The notes under the pieces were generated by a model that ran no database searches, was not told where the DNA came from, and saw nothing but the letters and a program-made list of their open reading frames with translations. From Tomocerus qinae (Eukaryota; Arthropoda; Collembola; Entomobryomorpha; Tomoceridae): 64,000 nt of DNA. Position 1 is the first letter of the stretch. Each line of letters opens with the position of its first letter. The DNA lies in assembly GCA_020055645.1 (NCBI GenBank), contig CM034548.1:14756001-14820000 (forward strand), given 5' to 3'. The position numbers and the translations under genes were made by a program. Below, piece after piece: positions 45,201 through 59,524 of this stretch.

Positions 45201-48200
45201 TATATTTGCCGAGACACATTCCACACTTGAAGTCTGAACGTATAAAGATGATATGGGTAGAGTGACAGAAAAAGGATTGATGCAAATAGAGAAATAATAT
45301 TATGCTTACTCTTCGTTTTTATCATTTTGTATTATATTGCCATTTAAATGAGACAGGATTTCGAATTTCTTTCGCTACGTTCAGAAGAAAGAATATTAGG
45401 TTTTTAACCTTTGAAGCGAAATGCGGAAGTAACTGAACAAGTAGTACAAGTATTGCGTTGGTTTTAATGAGAATACTGGTGAACAACTGTCATTGTTACA
45501 CATATAGTGTTATATAGATCAGACTTAGATACAGCACTGCATAGTAGAATCGGTAGACATCAATATTAACGCAGGGTAGAACAATGTATTCTTATTAGAA
45601 GAGAATGGGTTTGGAAAGACGAGGGAAGACTTATGCTTACGATTAGAAAGAATGGAAAGAGCAGGACAAGGAAATAAAATTAAAGTGTTAGTTACGTGGG
45701 AAGGTATGCAATGTATCTGGATTTTAGGCAGATGACTGTAGGAGAAAGTGAGATAGAGGAATGGAGAAAGGAAGGAGAGAAGAGAAAGTTAATTTAAAGA
45801 ATAGCTACAATAACCCGTAGTTAAAATATATAGTGGCTCAATTGAGGAGAGTTCAGTAATGAAGAGTAAAGCAATAGGGAATGGAAATAATTTTAGTGGG
45901 TCGTACAAATGCGTAGATAGGTTGGTTTGGTAAACTGTAAAAAGGAAGGAATTGGTTGGGCTGTTAGTTTATCTTGTTCGGTGACTTTCTCCGGGTTTTT
46001 GGGTGAAAGCCTCTTTCTAAGGATAAGTCTTTGGTACTTACATATTTTTGGGAATTCTATTTGACAGCTAGCTCTCTGGCTTTATTTTCAATAGATCTTG
46101 CATTGCATCTCTTCCCACTTTGACTCTTTTGGAGTTACATGAAGAATGAATGTGACGGGAGTTGAGTTGAGTTGGGTAAGACGTTTCCCTCTCCCCCACT
46201 TCTTGATACAGTGGCAAGGAGTTGTTTGGGAATCGTTTTGTTATGAAACAAGTGCACGTAGACACACTCCCTCACTCACTGCACAATCACTCACAAAAGT
46301 CAGAGAAAAGAGAGACATGACAGAAACCCATGCATGGTATTTCGTGTATACTATTATAAAGGTATCGTGAGTGTTAGGTAGCTAGAAGGTATTTCTACTG
46401 TTTCCTTGTGATGATCTAAGAGGGATGTGCAAAGTCAGCAGTAAGTAACTCTATAAGAATAATATAGATATTTCTATATGTAATAATAATCATAATACAT
46501 TGCAACAAAGGGAAGAAATTGAAAGGAGGATGCTGCTCTTTTAAAATATATATCGGAGCACTAATCTATATGTACACTAAGTAACATACATGCATAACAT
46601 AACGCCACTGCCAATACATAAGTTAAGTGTGCACGCGTATCTGTAGACACACATAAGTGAGGGATTCACACAAAAGCTACCTACCTATCTACCCACTTTG
46701 CTATGTACGGAGACCTACATGCATAATACAATACGTACACCTCGCAACCTCTAAAATGATGTCGACTATCTATCTCCATGTTATAAGTAATCGTATAAGA
46801 AACTATTTGTATGTACCAAGAAATGTAAAGTCTCACTTGATGGAAGACCAAACAAATGATATAAGAAAGTAAAGCATTGGATCGATATTGTTTTTGCAAC
46901 CATTTCGTGTCTGCCGTGTCTCCTTGAATCCATTCTTTTCTTCTCTATGGGGATCTCTGTGACAGAGTTCTTTTTACCGTTTACATACTTACTATCTCCC
47001 TATGTAAAGATACTGGCTACCTAAACTACATCACCCCAAACTTCACTCCCTACTACTACAGATTCCTTTTTGGCTCATCGTCAGCATCTATCCATCCACT
47101 CATTTGAACACATGGAATATTATTTTATGTCTTCTTAATACCCATACACTCTACGCTTTACATTTTGCATACAATAACTAACTGCTCCATCTACAACATC
47201 ACTGGCATTGGATCCATTTAAGGATATTCATAATATTATCACAATAGGATGGCATGGCAATGACATTTTACTCCTGCATCACAACTTATATTATGGTATA
47301 TCACTAGTAAAAGATAGCATCTTAATCACTGATGGCAACATATAATTTCTGACGCCGAGTAGAAATCGATAATTGTGACACAATACTGTGATAAGTATTT
47401 ATTGCCTTGACACATGAGATAAAGATCCCAACGTGAAAATATGAAACTTCCATATAACCTGTAGGTAGTAATTAAGAGATGGGAAGCCTCTATCTGGAGA
47501 AAGTGGAGAAAATCATGACATTGATGCTACAACAGTAATCTTATTATTTGTGGTATATACACTCACATATTGCATGACAGGAGGTGGATGAGTAATTTAA
47601 TAAGGTTGTTGTAAAGCAGAAGCGGAAGGAGCTGGGTAGAAAATATAATAACCGTAATGTGATTAGTGTCTATTGTAGTTTGTTAGGAGAAATGTTATTC
47701 CTGTCAATTATTCTAGAATTAGCATTTTAATAAGAAGAAACAGAAGATTGTGGTATGATATTGAAGAAGTAAGTAGAGGGAACGTAATATTATTATTGCA
47801 AAGTTAGTGTCACACTGGGCCCCATTGAGACTTGATCTGTGACGAAGTGCAGTAGAGACATGAATACATATAATATAATCTCGTTATTTGTGCCAACGCC
47901 AGGGAAATGTTTTACTTCTTTTTCTCTTGTGTATTCCCCATTGCCTTCTCTGTCTGCTTCCCTCAATCTGTTAAGAAGAGACGAGTCTCTCTTGCTCAGT
48001 GGAAATCATACAATAGGTTGCATAACACGAAGATATTTATTCCAGTTATTCATCGCTAAGGTACGCTGTGCACAGAAATAACAGTCCATTGCTCAGCCTC
48101 CATTTACATCTATAGCTATGCAGCCCCGCAGACTGAAGCCATCAAACCAGCAAACTTATTTCATCAATTTTCATCTTCTTTGTATCACATCCTTTCGGAA

Positions 48201-48448
48201 GCCAATATGGAATATGGACTGATCGTTTTCACTTTCCAATATTGCATGGATACATTTCAAGTAGACACTGCGTCTCTCGTCTAGTGTTCGCTAAGTAAAC
48301 CCGTCAAGCAAACTAAAACCTACGACACAACAGAGATTGACTTATCAAAAAAATTCATATTACAAGTCTTCTGCTTAGCTCTATCAATATAAGTACCTTT
48401 CAGCTTGTATATGCATAGCAGAAGGTACATTATGTAAATAGGGCAGGG
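42201..48448. other. Intergenic, no gene recognised
   Basis: AT-rich DNA. About 43860-44000 and 46960-47200 are C-rich; about 45530-46000 and 47480-47800 are G-rich. Short open frames (for example 43470-43661 and 47839-48081) show no domain I recognise. Confidence 0.5.
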
Positions 48449-48567
48449 AGAAATGTAATAGTGAAACTCATACCTAAGAGATATTCTATTACATTTCTTA
48501 ATGTTTATTCTGCATAGTGAAAGAATGTATATAGGAGATGCCTACTTATTTTGGAGTAGGCATCCTC
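48449..48567. repeat. Two adjacent hairpins
   Basis: The first pairs AGAAATGTAATAG (48449-48461) perfectly with CTATTACATTTCT (48486-48498). The second pairs GATGCCTACT (48537-48546) with AGTAGGCATC (48555-48564) across 8 nt. Stem pairing is seen directly; any role is unknown. Confidence 0.6.
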
Positions 48568-51500
48568 TCTTCTTTCGATTTGCTCAGAAACTCTATTCTA
48601 CTCATTCTACATCATATAATATGCATTTGGAAATGAATATGTAGAGTCATCGGACGGGCTTACTGAATAGGCACATCTTGTTTGTGCTTCGAGTATTGTG
48701 AGTGCTTTCTTCGATTTGTATCCAGACTCTAATGCTGATGCATATAACTAATAAATATATTATCGTTGATAGTTCAAGACAAGAGAAAGATTCTTAGCTA
48801 ACCTTATAAATGCTATACTCAGATACCTCATTTACCTATAAGCTACTATATTTACTCCAGTGTCTGTAAAAGTACCTATCTAAATAATGTACATACATAA
48901 TGCAATACGTAATATGATCAATTTTGTTTTCCTCTAAGACTTGTATAGGCAAACTATTAGTACAAGTTGCTTTTATACTTCTTCATTGAAGTTTGAGCTC
49001 ACCTCGAGTACCTATAAAATATATTCGTACTTGACTGAACAACATAGTTGTTGAAGGATTGAGAAAAAAATCGACGCCCAATTCAACCTACTTGATCTCC
49101 TTTGAAAATTTAACTCTGTTCCACTGAATGGAACATCTCAATTGACTCAATTCCATTCTGATGATATAAAATGCAATGGAATTGAACAAGTTTATCTGTG
49201 GATCAAAGAAACTATACTGATACTTCATTCAGGTACGCTACAAATAATATTGTTTCCGAGAAAGACATCCTTCTTCCATCTCAAATTTTATTTTCTTCTA
49301 CTACTCTTCAATAGTTCAATGCACTTTAATTGCTATCTATAATATAATGAATCTAATACATTCATACATATTCCTAGAATTATACACAATATAGGCATCT
49401 CAAATTCTCTACCTTTCATCCACCACTCTCCATGCATGCTCTTACGGAAAACTAATTTTCCACAAAATGTCTTTCATCGCTCATCCCTGGAAAATGCAAA
49501 TCAGCAGCGAAGCATATGCTAAATCTTTCAAATATCTATTAACGCATACAAATTGTAATATACATTTCATGCATTAGACTTATTCCTGACTCCGAAAACT
49601 GATTGCATTATTCATATCTTATATATATATATCGATAATTGTAATATCATGTTATATTGAATCTGTTATTAATTGTTTCTGGCAATAAAGCTAATTATAA
49701 TTAAATCAAATAAGGTATTCCGAATTCCTGAGTTTATTATACCACTTATTGTAGTTAACTTAAATTTGATTAAAAATATTTCTACGTAAAGTTTAATTTT
49801 ATTACGTATACTGACTGTGAAAAGGCTTCAGTTATTCACTTTTATAGATTCTGAGATTCAAATTTAAGAAAGTTTGACAGAGGAAACTTGAGCATAAGGC
49901 ATAGACTAGAAGTCAGACTTGAGTGTAAAAAATATCTGTGCATGGAAACCCAAGTCACTCATCAGAATTTAATTAAATGAGACAGCCCAACTGCACTACA
50001 CGTTCAATTACGTATCGCTTCGATTCAAACTTAAGTTTCCCAGTTCTGCCTTTTATTTTGCTCAACTTGGTATCGGCAGCAATATGCCCAAATATGTAAG
50101 CTATACTCTACATATTCACCTACCCGTAAGAATTTTCTGGAATCAATTACGTTACGTCTAACAAACAAATTGCGAAAAGGAGAATCTAGAATCTGAGAAA
50201 ACTACGTATTGGAAAGGAAAGAGATTTCACATGGAAATGTTGTATATAGTGCAAAACTTACAAACTCTGGATTGTATTAGATTGGCTACCGCTTTTGGTA
50301 CAACATTAAATGCAAACAGTACATAATCTAACCAGTAGCAAACTTATATGGTAAATTAAAACTCCATTCGACCTAAATTAAATACTTACTTGGCTTTCTT
50401 CTTCATATCACTTTGTGGAAACTGAATAACTAGGAATATCATCCAACTCAAAATTTTTGCTAACTGAGCAGAAGAGAGTTTCTTAGTTCAGGAAAAATTC
50501 TCCCTTCACCTTTTACAGTTAGTTTTGTAATATATCATGACAATACTATTCCTTGCTGTTATTTATTGAGACTTTTAGTTTGTTCAAAGATGTTCATAAG
50601 TTTGACTACAGAATCTCGTACAAAATAATATCCTGTTTCAAACAAAGTTTCTAAAACTTTTCGTAAAAATACGGCAAAAGTTCCGTCAAATATTACGCAC
50701 TATACCATAATTAAATTATGATTTTGAAATTCTCATTATTTTCATGACCAAATCTAGGTAAATGTATACTCGTTGCCTTACCTTACGGATGCCTGTAGAT
50801 ATAAAAGAATATACCACTACGAGCATTTTCGCACACTGATCGTTACCATCATCATTGAAGATGTAGCTGCCTACCCACCCACACTTAATGCTCCTCGGGC
50901 AATAATAAAAGGTCATAACTCGTAAAAGCCAAAGATGAAACTAAAGCGAGGAAGCCAAAGAGCGACAGTGAATTTGTGTAGTTTAATTGCTGCTAATAAA
51001 ACTACTTTGGATATTTGTTGGGGAATGTCAGTTTGTCGGCAGCGCAAGAGCCATTGGCGTGTTTTTCAGAAGTGCGTTATTAAACGTTGGCAGGGAATGC
51101 TTATTCGTACTTGGAATCGTACTTCCAGATAACAGACGTTTATGAATTTTCCGAAATGAGTTACCATTTCATTTAAACAAATGTTTATATGCCGTGTATA
51201 TTTGCCTTCAAAACTAATGGGAAAACATTTTACTACATAATTGAATAAAAAGAGATTACTTGTATGATGAAATTATCAAGCATTTGAAATAATTTTCGTT
51301 AACGAAGTTAATATTTCCATTAGAAGCTGTGAATTGCGATTTGGCTTTAGTATCTTGTTCGTAATTTTCCATTTAGTAAACTCTTCGGATACTTCACAGT
51401 ATACAAATATTAATATTTGTCCTAGATAGGAATAATTAATCTTTAATTGAAAAGATAGAGTTATGTTATGAGATGGGATGGATCTACAATTTCATTTAGG

Positions 51501-53495
51501 TTACAGGTGAGCTTTTACTTAATGGTTGGGAAATTGCAGGAACAATTTGATTTGTGGAATCCAGGATGTTAGTTGGATGGTTAGAATATTGTGGAGCTGG
51601 ACTAGAGTGTAGGTAAGTGGACCCCAGTTAAACATTTCTTTTCTTTTGATGGTTTGGAGTTTGGGCTATTGCATCCGGTGTGGAGTTTGGGGGTACGTCT
51701 GGAGATATTCTCTCCTGAAAACTGAAAAAGTAATTTCATAGTCATTTAAGTCTTGGTAGTGGAGGACATTAGACTGTTATTGTGAGTCATCGTACGGATG
51801 GGCTTTTACCTCGATTGGGTTTGAAAACAAGAGAAAGATGCAGGCGGGGTTCTGAAAATCAAGAAAAACGTAAGAATGGGTTTGAGAGTTCAATTTAATC
51901 TCACCTAAGATATTGCATATATATATCTGTGTCTGGTGGTACATATTTCCGCTGTGTAAGCATGAGACAAAGCAATCCTTATTCCTGTTACTGATGGAAA
52001 TAAGTTGGAATTCTCACTCAGAAGGTGTAGGTAGGGATATTGAATAGTCTACTCATAGATTGCGATGTGGCTCTTGTTACAGATACTTCTTTGCTATAGC
52101 TTATTGCTGTGCCGAGGCCGAGTTACGGATTCGGCCAAGAGAGAAATAGGAAAAAGTTCTCCTTACACTTTCGGGATAGGAAAGAGCAAGTTTTGTATCG
52201 TCTGGTTGATCGGAGCTGACTGAGACTGTGGAAGGGGAAGACACATCCTCCGTGTCTGTCGTGTGCTCGAATTTCACCAGCGACTCTTCACTTTACTCGA
52301 CTACCTCTTCCTACTATGTACTACTACTACTACATCTACTCGGCCCTTTTATTACCCTTTCCCAACTTCTTTAGCTATAATATATTTTTTGTGCAATAGC
52401 CTCTCTAAAATCCATTACAACAATTGCAGGCTTTTGAATCCTGGAGTGTACATTCACAGTTTCAAGTCTCACAGCAGCCGAGCATGAATTAAAATATGCT
52501 TTGCGTAACTTGAAATGGCAAATAGTAATAGGATTCCCCCGGTGAAACGTAAAACTTCTTTCTTCTCAGCACAACAATATGTAATGCAAATACTTGCTCC
52601 TGCTCTCTCCAGATAGATCCCTTTTAGTAGTTCGCACAGTCCATCCGAGCACACTGACTATTTATATAATACAATAGTTCAGCTATGCATAAAGAACGAC
52701 CAAACATTCTTTAACGAACTGATGCATCAGCCTATCTGGAGCACTCTGCGACTACTTATTTAATATATACCAACACTTATTTACGAACACATGTATATGC
52801 TCCATCTTTAAATGAGCTCCAGTTTTTCTCATCTATAAAAATAAACATGTAGCTATATAAATTCACCATTCAGCCTCGACCGTGGAAAACTTATAGTCAA
52901 CGGGTTTGCTTCGGCAATTAAATTGCCAACTTATTGTTTGTCCCAATTGGAAACAAAATTTCTCTTCTTTGTGTATGCATTCTGGTGATACCACACAATT
53001 CACATCCTTTTCATTACTTCTCATTTCAACGCTTCTCTAATGTAAAATCATTCCAAACTACAACAAAACCCGGCTCATGTTCTTCTCATGTACCCTATTA
53101 ACTTTTTACAGCGTTTTTTCACTACAAAACTAATTCAGATTTCACAGAAACGATTTACACATTCATTATAAGACCTTTCTCTCCTTTTTAATACAAAAAC
53201 AAACCATGAATACCGCACAAAAGTCAAAATATCTTCATTCATCATTTCATCATACTATTTTAGTATAAACGAAAAATGAAACTTCGCATTGAAAAAATTC
53301 CCTTATAATATAAGGTATCAGATGAACTTCTTGTTTGCAAGGAGTTTGTATTGTTGAATGTTGAACATGTTCAAAATCACTACGGGAAAGCAACGTACTT
53401 GAACGTACATCAAGTAATTTCAGTCTGTAGACGAATTGCAAGTCAATGAGCAATCACTAGATATTTACATTTCAACAGTTTTTTGGCACATGTGC
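48568..53495. other. Intergenic, no gene recognised
   Basis: AT-rich. G-rich from about 51460 to 52100 and C-rich from about 52250 to 53230. No coding frame, RNA gene or repeat family that I can support. Confidence 0.5.
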
Positions 53496-53698
53496 TAGGT
53501 TTGCCGCTTGTAAGTTATATTGATGACATTGAAACCATTATGATTATTAAAAAATGGTATAGATTCGATTCGATCCAATTCGGCCCAATTCAGTCCAATT
53601 CAGTCCAATTCAATCCAATTCAGTCCAATTTAGTCCAACTCAGTCCAATTCGGTTCAATACAGTCTAATTCGGTCCAATTCAGTCCAAACAATAAATG
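53496..53698 (+). repeat. Dispersed repeat with a 10-bp tandem array, copy 1
   Basis: A unique lead (53496-53570), including GTAAGTTATATTGATGACAT, is followed by about twelve 10-bp units at 53571-53688 with consensus CAGTCCAATT. The units keep perfect 10-bp register with only substitutions. The same lead plus array occurs in reverse at 59557-59749, so this is one repeat family and not a chance microsatellite. Confidence 0.85.
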
Positions 53699-56600
53699 AA
53701 AGCTATATTTAAATATGGAAGTTTTAGATAGGTAGAAGTCAAGGGCATAGTGAGATATTATTTCAGCATAGACTATAGACTTTTAGTAGGTAGGTATTAT
53801 AATATAATTCGTTTAACGGGACGATATTCCAACTACGTAAACTAATAGTTGTATCTAAGGTGACACGTGCAAACATTCCAAAATAAAATACATTTAAAAG
53901 AAGTTACATAGACTCCAGTGAATATTGCATACTAAATAGTACTTTTCATTAAAATTGTAAACCTTAGCACTACATGATATGAAAGTTGCTTCTCATAGAT
54001 ACGCTACGAGCCCACAATTACATTCACAGTGTTCAGACTGGGTGGGGCGATTAAAAATAGTTACACGTTTTGTAGAATACTTTGTAATTATTTACCAGTG
54101 TAGCAACGACAGTTGCCTATTATTTGTAGCATATCTATCAGTGAGTGTGTCCTATTTTAATTGCATTATCCTTTCATTCTTGTGATGTTTGCTAATTTAA
54201 TTGTGTCCCAAATGTATTTTATTCATTTTCTAGATGGTAAATATTGACATATGTTATTAGAACTAATATTTGAACATCATAGCAGGGCAACTGAATAACT
54301 GGTTTCTTTCCATGGAACACCATGTCGCTTTCTTTTCTCTACAGCAAAATTCCATGTCATCTGTCTTTTTCCCACAGCTGCTGAGTTTGGTTAATTATAG
54401 TCAAAATATACTTCGTTATTCGTTGTGCATGTATAAATTCGTAATAATGTATATATCTTTGTAATTATTGCAATTAATGTTTTCAACAAAAATAATAATG
54501 ACTACTTTCATAAACTTTACAAATAGTTTGCAAGACTTGGTCTCATTACACATGTTTCTTTCTACTATCACAGGGTAAGATTTTCGTCTAATTAACCAAT
54601 TTCTCATTTGACTAGGTATCACAATCTTTTATTTTATATTAGTATGAAAAAAGTTTCATCTTTTGGAAAATCATAGGTAAGATGGTGATAAATTTCTCAT
54701 AGCAACACGCCCACACATTATAGATTGTTATGTGGTTCTTTCTACTTATCCGTGCTGAAAACACCGAAGGACTTAAGAAAGTGAAAATCCCTGCAAAGTC
54801 ATTTCTGTGGATTTAGTAGCTGCTACAAAGAAAGGTTACGAGGTAATACTATTTATATACTTACTATATATCCAGTTTGATTTTGCTTATACATATGAGA
54901 AAAATTGAGTCATTAGCTATAGGATAAATAGTTGAAATAATTTCTCAAATCTCTATCGATGAGTAAAGTATAAGTATTAGAATTACAGAGTTAGGAAAAT
55001 GTATACGAAGCCTTCGTAAGTAATGTTCTTTGTAAATATCCCTTGCTATTTAATTCCTAAAATTCACTTGAGATTGAGTTAAGAGGGGATATGGTCAAAA
55101 TGGGGCAGGATGAAAGGTAATAGCCCATTGGTAAATTGTTAAAATCACAGGGCATTTAGAAAAGCCTTTAAGAAGCTTAGTTAGGTGTACCTAATGTACT
55201 AGTAATATAATAAAAATTCCGATCGCGAGCCAATTACAACGTAATCATTACATAAATGCTTACTTTGCTGACGTCCGTTAGTATACCTAATACTTTCGAG
55301 TACATTCGATCACAAACAGCAAGACGTGAAAACATCGACGAATTACTTCCCTCTACCTGACAGACATTTTCCTCCCACGGGATCCATTTACATTGTTTTC
55401 AGTATGCTTAGCTGTACAAGCTAATCGATCGTGGTTACTAGTAATGTTGACTGTACATTAACAAGACAGAAAGAGGTGTTTTTTTAAATATACTCTAACA
55501 ACAATATTTCCTTTATTGCACGATGAACTAACATTCAAGACACTTGAGAAAAATTACGCCAACTCCCACACGTGTGCTAAGCATCATACAAGCGATCCAC
55601 AGTCGGTAAAATTCATAATGAAATAACTGGAACTTGAGGATATTTGTTAAATAATTACTGGTTTTGTTCCTTTCCAGAGCTACCCACAACCGAGCTCGTA
55701 TCTGCCCATAGACCTGGCAACACAACCGACTTTGCAAAATTAATGTCATGCTCCTTGTTTAGTTGCAGAGTACGTAATAAAATATAACGGTTACCTTTAT
55801 TTCTCCAGTTAGTCGGCCCCAATCCCATTCATATTGGGAAAAAAATTCTCCACATATTGTACACGTTCTTTTCTCAATCCTGCAACTTCTGCTTGCCAGT
55901 TACCACTTACTTGGCCAACCAACCACATATAATCTTTGCTACTTGTATAAATAACCATAAGAGTTAAGCCTCAGTATTATGTAGCAAAATCCACTGCATG
56001 TCTACATATAGAGAATATCTAAACTAGAAAAATATGCATTTAAGACATTTTTCTAAGAAATTAATTTCTTTTATATATTTTCTTTTGGAAGTCGTAAAAT
56101 AATTAAAATTTGCTAAACATCATTAGGCAATAATCTTGAATTGATTATCCTGGCATAGAATGATACGATAAAAATATTCATTGCAAAATTTTCTGTGCTA
56201 TATGTCTCTACTTATTTCAGATCGATTTTCAGCGTGGCTACCTTTTACTTGTAAAGTTTATGGAATAAAATGGACTCTCATTCCTTATAGAAATCATTTT
56301 TTCTTCAAAACTCTTAGTTTGAACTTATGAAGGTAGAAGAAAAGTATCTTGGCAATAGTAAGCTGATGAGGTATCATCATTTCTTGTTTTCTACACCCAT
56401 AAAATTCTGCAAACTGCTCTTGTCGCTGTCATTGTCACGCCGTGCGCTGTACTTGGCAGATAACATAAAACTCCATGGAACTTCGCATCCACACTGAAAT
56501 AAACAATATAAAGCATTGCATCGGCATGTTGGTCATTTTGTATATGTATTGAGTTACGGTTAGACTTCTGAAAGAGAAAGCCAATGGTATTGCAATTATA

Positions 56601-56851
56601 TTTGTTTTCATACAAACAAAAGCACATATATAAACAGTCGTCTGCTATAATGTAATTTAAACCACTAGTATTTGAGAAGAATTAAAGTTCATTGTTACCA
56701 CAAATTTAATTTAATTTTCATGGTTTAATATTGTGAGAACACAAACATCTCCATTAGGGATATAGACTCAGAGATAGGAATGATTAGGGATGATTTAGAA
56801 TAGATTGGTAAGTAAGGTAGTCAAATAAGGACGAATAGGACTAAAAAGTTA
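53699..56851. other. Intergenic, no gene recognised
   Basis: AT-rich, with short open frames on both strands and no recognisable protein. Nothing structured noted. Confidence 0.5.
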
Positions 56852-56927
56852 TCACACACGGCTAGTATCGAAGCTAGCACCTCTCGCAATCCGGGCAAGT
56901 ATTCTAACCATTAAACTACATGTGCGT
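56852..56927 (-). pseudogene. tRNA-like sequence, probably degenerate
   Basis: On the minus strand the order fits a tRNA. An acceptor-like end is followed by a D-arm/A-box stretch (TAGTTTAATGGTTAGAAT), a perfect 5-bp anticodon-type stem CTTGC/GCGAG around the 7-nt loop CCGGATT, and a B-box-like CTTCGATA between GCTAG and CTAGC. Against a working tRNA, position 33 is C instead of T, the T loop has 8 nt, and the acceptor ends pair poorly. It could be a tRNA pseudogene or the head of a SINE. Confidence 0.45.
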
Positions 56928-57094
56928 ATAGGAAATAAGGGAAGAATTAGGAAGAGTCATTCTAATGTGAATACAGGTATTCACATTATCTTTCTCACAA
57001 TATTCATATCTGCAAATATTTCATACACTTTACAGGTGTATGCCGGTTTATACAAATAAACGCCTTTCTAAAGTTCTACCATTAAGTGAGATTT

Positions 57095-57318
57095 GATTAA
57101 TGACCCTTGACGTAGCTAAATAATTCAAAAAATCACTAATAATAAAAAAGAGAAATTTTCTGGATTTTTCCTGGGAGCAAAAAATTATTTCTATCACAAA
57201 TTCAGTTACCTCAAAATAATACTTTTTAGGGCCAAGAAAAATCCAGAAAATTTCTGCATGTTTTTCACTTTTTATTTTGAATGATTTTTTGAATCACATA
57301 ATTAAGGTCAAGGAATAA
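57095..57318. repeat. Long imperfect inverted repeat, MITE-like
   Basis: The two arms are about 75 nt each. Perfect blocks include AGAAATTTTCTGGATTTTT (57151-57169) against its complement at 57237-57255, and ATTCAAAAAATCA (57123-57135) against 57282-57294. About 60 nt separate the arms. Divergence between arms suggests an old foldback or miniature transposon. No transposase is present. I could not define a target-site duplication. Confidence 0.65.
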
Positions 57319-59524
57319 TTTATTTAACAAGGCTCCCTAATTTAAGTAACTTTGGACGGTCTTTCAACTGGCACAGCTTATTTAGCTATATACTATACTA
57401 TTATTACACCACTTTGCTGTGATGCTTTCAGGTTTTTAGATCACGGGGTGACATGAGTGGTTATGTACACTGATTCTCACAGCAACCACGTTATATGAAA
57501 TGTACTAAAATGCACACAAGAATTATTCACAATTGAATATTGAATATGTCATTTTTTATTTTCAATGCCACTGCCAAAAGAGTAGGAATGCCAAAGATAT
57601 ATTATGGAATAAATATTGAGTATCATATGAGTAAGTATAGAAATGGAGTAGTGAAATCTAATTGTAAGAAGTAGGAGTCGTGCTTGACTAATGTTATTCA
57701 TGTTGAGTTTGTGTGTCAGAATCGGATTTCACATTGATCATAATATAGTTGTCATAAGTAGAAAGCATGAGTTAGGAAACGTAATGGTGTTGTTATTGTG
57801 GGGGAATATAAAAATGGACAGAGGAAGTAAGAGAGAAGAAGGAGAAATGGACAGAAATGATGAAGGTAATGGGAATGAGATACATCATAATGTACATCGT
57901 TAATGTTGAGTGATGAGAGTACTAAATGTACGTGTTGTTCCTGTGTTTGTAACATTTAGGTGTAGTAGGAATGAGTTGGTAGTGGAGTAAGCAAAGTAAG
58001 TAGATTTGTAGGGAGAGAGGGAATAGTGAGTGAGTGAGTGAAAGTGCGACAAGATGTTGATGTAAAATGTGAGTGCAACTTTCTTTTAGTGAGGAAAGGC
58101 AAAGAGCATGAAGAACAACAATGAAGTTGCTCTTACTTATAGAGAAAGTGGAGGGATAGACAAATATACATATGCGAAAGAGTTGCACAATGGAGACAGG
58201 ACACAGAGCAAGAAAATAATAGCAGTAGTTGAGTGAAAGTCGCTCTTTTTCTAGTACATAATGCTGCCATAAGGCATAACAGTAAAATACTATGAAGGAG
58301 TAGGCACTTAATCTATGGAGAGTGGAGGAAGAATGGAGAGTGCAGTGTGACTCAAACCGGCACAATGGCAGGGCATGGCAGGGCAGCCAGAGTCAAATTT
58401 CAAATAAGTAACAGAGGAAAGAAAGAAACTCACGTCACATCCCACACAGTGAATTGCAGTCTCGCTCTCCGGCATCAATCATTCTCTCTCAAAGGACCCT
58501 TTGATCTCCAGAAAGATTAATTAATTGTGATCGCAACAGGACATCGCCAACTCAGCCCACTGAAATCTTACTACCTACACTTCCATGTCTTGTTTATTCC
58601 TATCCATTTATTTCCATCTATCACTCTCTACTGATAATAATATCCTATTATTGCTACTACTACTACTACTAATACTACAACTCTATCCTACTACAAACAA
58701 TAACTTTTACTCCGATATCTACATTCTACCCATTTCCACCATTTCTCTCTCTCTCTACCTTACCGAATATTACTACCACGGTTACTGTCATTTGGACAAT
58801 TTATATTCACAGAAATAGACAACTTTGCTAATCTTTGCTAACCAATGCCCATTACTCACCATCATACGTCAGCGTGTACCCTATATATATAATCTCATCC
58901 TATGATTTAAATATATCGTGAGTGAACACCAAATGTACAGATTCTAACCTATTCTAAAGATACAAAGGTATATAGTATTACCCTTTTAATTACCTACATG
59001 TACTTTGGTTTAGAGCACAATTTATTCTATATTATCAAGATGAAAATAAAAGGACCACAAGAGTTAAAATGGTAACTGCCATCATAACATCCCAATGTAC
59101 CTGAATAATACAAACCGAAACCAAGTCCCATTGGATAGGGATTTGGCTCACAATGTTAAAGGGAATTTGAATAACGTTATAAGTCGTTGTTGCCCCAGGC
59201 TAAAGTATAATAAACGTAGGTAGAATCATCAAAAGTTATCGTCGCATCCAGAAGGCAGGAATTTTCTAGACACAGATGCCTCGGCTTCTCTTCAACTTAT
59301 AACTTATTTGAATACAAAACCAGGCACATTTCAGTCACAGGTATTAAATAGTAAAGCAGGGATAGAAAGCACTCGGGCACCTACCACGCACTTACAGGCT
59401 ATTGAAACACGCTTCAATTTTTATACTGCCCTAGTGTTTAGTACGGAATCTTTACTACTGAACCTGTAGTTATTGAAATTTGAGAACATGTAATAAATTA
59501 AGCTTCAGACAGAATATTGCAGAA
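57319..59524. other. Intergenic, no gene recognised
   Basis: G-rich from about 57560 to 58100, then C-rich from about 58440 to 58860. The open frames at 57691-57903 and 57922-58365 follow this base skew and show no domain. Confidence 0.5.

Noticed and set aside
53571-53688. CRISPR-like array
   Set aside because: The units are contiguous 10-bp tandem repeats without spacers, in an animal genome.
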